From the NCBI GenBank assembly GCA_013365325.1, contig JABVXV010000218.1, positions 45,412 to 109,411 of the forward strand: 64,000 bases of DNA. The letters run 5' to 3'. Source of the stretch: Dipetalonema caudispina (taxonomy: Eukaryota; Nematoda; Chromadorea; Rhabditida; Onchocercidae). Position numbers and translations under genes: made by a program. Below the pieces are notes generated by a model that was not told the DNA's origin, did not search any database, and saw only the letters and a program-made list of their open reading frames with translations. Within the stretch, counting starts at the first letter, position 1, and the number at the start of each line of letters is the position of its first letter. This document shows, in pieces, positions 60,489 to 64,000 of this stretch.

Positions 60489-63379
60489 CTGTATGAAAGA
60501 GTCAAATCAAAATCCTATTTGCTGGAATTGATTAAACACATTGTAAATTTAATTCTGTGCTAAAATCCTAATATATCGAAGTTAAATTTCAAAAATTAAA
60601 TAAAAATTAGGTCTAGACAAAAGAAAAAAGAAGGAAATTGCTAAAGTTTGCAGGCAATCGTTCATTGAAGCTAAGGAAAAAATCAGTTGGTTAAGCAAAT
60701 TTAATGGTTGTTTAACAGAGGTGATGACAGAATAGCAAAAGATTAATGAAAAGACTGCTAATTTAAAAGCTTTAAAATGAGTGAATTGAAAGAAGAAAAA
60801 AAGAAAGGAAATGATTACACATGAAGCTTCAATGTAAGTTCATTTCGTAAAAATTTCTTGCAAAAAAAAAAAAAAAAAGAAAGAAAGTAAAAAAGAATAC
60901 TTCCATATGTTAAGCAAATTTTATAGAAATTTTCAAAAAGAAAAAAAAAAAAAGAAACCAAAAATCTTTTTAAAACGGATTAAATACTATGAAAAGCAAA
61001 TTTTTTCGTGAATAATTTTAGCACAATCATTTTCATTTGTTCCTTACTAACAAATTCAACTAATACATAAAGGCTGAAAAATAATAAAAAAAAAAAAAAT
61101 AAAATAAAAGAAGAATTTTGAAGAAAACTAATTCATTTTCAACAAAATTGTGTAACATTTACATTTTGTTCTACTTTTCCTTCATTTCAATTTTCTATTT
61201 AATATTTCATACATAATTCTTTAATTTATTTATTTCAAAAATGAAAAGATTATTTTGTCAAATCTTGTTTTTTATTAATTCGAAGCTAGCAAAAAAAGTA
61301 ATTTAAATTGTTTGCATCTTTAAAAACCTTCCATTTTAGATTTAATAATGATTTTAGTTAAAAAAAAAATACTAGATTTTTTCTTTTTAAAATTCAATTT
61401 ATGATTACATGTTATGATGTATCATTATTTTGCAGTTCTTATCAAAAGTATTCCATTTATTTAAACTTATCGTCCAAATTGTTGATAATCAATCTTCCTG
61501 GTATTGTATTATGACAATGACGATAAAGTTAATAATTGAAATTATAATTAACAATATTATTCTTATTTCCATTTCAATTACTACTGTTTTTGCTATTATT
61601 ACTTGCTATCATTATTATCGTTAATTAGTACTTCATTACTATTGCTCGCATTATTCGTCATTATTATTAAAAGGAGCTTAAATGTCAACATTCATTGAAC
61701 ATCCTGGACAAGTGATAAATTAGCCAAATGACCAATTCCAAAAAATCATTAAATTGACGAAAATGCTCACATAATTCTCTTGAATTACTGCTAACATAAA
61801 TTATACATTCTTGCCAAATTTTGCACAAAAGAAACTACATAATTCAAAGCATAATCATGATTATATATAACGATTTAATTTAGACCATAATCTTGATTAT
61901 GCATCATAATGTAATAAACATATAAAGCAATAAAATGATGATTGAAATAGAAATTTCATTGAATTAAACGAAGTCCAATAATTTAGTACGAATGAAGTGA
62001 TGAAATAGAATTAGGCAAACACGTTAAATAGTTTTCAAGAAAAAAAAAAAAAAGAAATTTTTTTTTGTGAAGAAATTTCATTTTTCTTTTTTCTATTAGA
62101 ATTTTAGGCAAGAAATGAAAACGAAATAATGATGGAATTTTCTGATTAGTTTTGCAAAAGTATTTGAGAATTTGGATGAATTCATCAATATCATAACGGA
62201 AGATTAAAAAGACAAAAAAAAAAAAAGGAAGAAAAAAAAAATGGAATGACTAATCAACAAATTGATATTTACATATATATGATAATAGTATTACTCATTC
62301 ATTTCTGATAATAAATGATAAAATTTTTATGAAAGAAAGATTGAAAAATGAAATAATTCTCATAAAATTACTTCATTTTAGTATTGAAACAATAGATGAA
62401 TGGAAAATATAACACAACAACAATCTTTTTAAATGTTCAGACTTTCATTTCAATAAAAGTTAGACTACAAAATATTGTTCGTTTTCTTCTTGCACTTCTT
62501 CTTCTTCCTCTTCTTCTCCTTCTTCTTTTCCTATCACACATAAAAAATAAAAAAGTGAAACTAATTCTTTCATTTCAAATTTAGTCAGAATAACTGATTA
62601 TTTAAACACCATTATCATCATCATCATCATCATTATCATTTTCATCACATACATTTAGTCCGAAGATATCTTGTCATTCAAACATCACTGTTATCATTTT
62701 TATCACAAGTTTAGCCTGTATTAATGATAAGCATATTGGAGAAGTTTCAAGAAATTTCAAATGTTGAAAGTATAATATTAACAAATGGTAGATAAGATTG
62801 GAAGGATAGCTAGCATATAATCATTGAAGTGTTACTGATCATATCTTATCAATCAAATCCAAATCAATGATTCTATTTCTTTGTCCCAATCGATAATAAC
62901 AATAATATAGTAGGATTGATTGAGAAATATTATTTTATGAAATTACAAGAAAGAAAATGATAAAAAAATGGGGAAAAAAAATTATACAAACAAGTAATAA
63001 AATTCAAAAAATTTCAATTTTTGCTAATAAATAACAAAACAAATTAACTAATAGCTATAACAATAATAACAATAACAATAATAACAACAACAATGATAAT
63101 AACAACAAACGATAGCAATGATTGTTTTTCGTATAATGCAATTTGTATTTAAAATGCTGTAAATAACATCATTCGCATGCTTTTTTGTTTAAACTTTAAG
63201 CATTATAGCATATCATCTCTAAGCTTAATCATTTTGTTTTAAGCATCAGGAAAATTAAAATATCTTCTTCTTTCTCACTTCCGTCTTCTTTTCTTTTTCC
63301 ACACTCGGAAAGAAAGAAAATGCGAAGTACATCATCATACTTCATTCCTCATATCCTGTACTCTTTCATACAGACACAT

Positions 63380-63417
<38 letters not shown>

Positions 63418-63819
63418 TATATATGTATTTCAATATAGGGTTCTTTCACGTATATAAATACACAGACTAAAATTTAAACACTTTTTTTAACCAAATGAAT
63501 GACTCGACACAAATTCCGTCAATAGAATTTTAAAATGAAAAAAAAAAAGTGTTGGAATTTTGTTAGCTGTGTTTATTACTATTGTTTAAAAAATTTTTCA
63601 ACTTTGATTGATTGACCGATTGATTGACTTTTTTGTTTTTCTGAAGTGCATTCTATTTACATAACAAATATATACGATTGTTTAATAAATTTTTTAAGTA
63701 AAGCATAACATTTAGGGAGATTATTCAATTATTATATAATTTCTATTTTTTTATCTGTATGTATGTGAAATAAATTACTGGAAGTTAAGCTAAATGAAAT
63801 GAATAATAGTAGATTATAG

Positions 63820-64000
<181 letters not shown>

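Larger units (their letters stand above)
56112..63819. other. 5' flank of unc-52, no gene seen
   Basis: About 7.7 kb upstream of the perlecan start. Simple repeats: polypurine tract (58927-59063), ATT/AAT blocks (60301-60488), TTC block (62484-62530), ATC block (62609-62647), AAC/AAT block (63058-63110), CA then TA repeat (63373-63424). Long frames here are low-complexity. Promoter or non-coding first exons may be present but cannot be identified. Confidence 0.6.

Overview
The window is A+T-rich eukaryotic DNA (roughly three quarters A+T by eye). Its introns have nematode-style splice sites: GTAAGT, GTATGT or GTTTGT donors and short TTTCAG, TTTTAG or TATAG acceptors. Protein content and exon style point to a nematode, plausibly a filarial-type (clade III) species; the species itself is inference. 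Two protein-coding genes were found, both on the minus strand, and no RNA gene, transposon coding region or CRISPR array.

Main gene, 13126-56103: the nematode perlecan orthologue (UNC-52 type), a basement-membrane proteoglycan core protein. I traced 56 coding exons with consistent phases. In transcription order (high to low coordinate) they encode: signal peptide and Ig (54833-56103); three LDL-receptor class A repeats (50685-51399); Ig (48562-50322); laminin EGF and two laminin IV (LamB) modules with more laminin EGF repeats (41132-48148); a long Ig array (about 25000-38206); and a C-terminal endorepellin-like part with Ig, LG1, EGF-EGF, LG2, linker, EGF and LG3 (13126-21649). Three alternative ends are visible: short (stop at 40709, about 1162 aa), medium (stop at 24814, about 2493 aa) and long (stop at 13126, about 3312 aa). 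This matches the S/M/L isoform scheme known for C. elegans unc-52. All three C-termini are basic.

Second gene, 2009-8402: 11 exons, about 608 aa. It encodes a secreted, cysteine-containing protein of no family I recognise. One of its introns appears to begin with AT instead of GT.

Non-coding sequence: 1-2008 is the 3' flank of the second gene and holds a degenerate ~125-bp tandem repeat. 8403-13125 is intergenic. 56104-64000 is the 5' flank of the perlecan gene, with simple repeats only, ending in a long AAT array at the window edge. Introns contain decayed exon copies: an Ig-like pseudo-exon at 31964-32142 and tandem exon-boundary duplications near exons 7, 46 and 54. They also hold several perfect hairpins and a cluster of microsatellites in the intron that separates the medium and long isoforms.

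These decayed copies, the alternative ends and the odd splice sites are the most interesting content. I do not see a new multi-gene system here.
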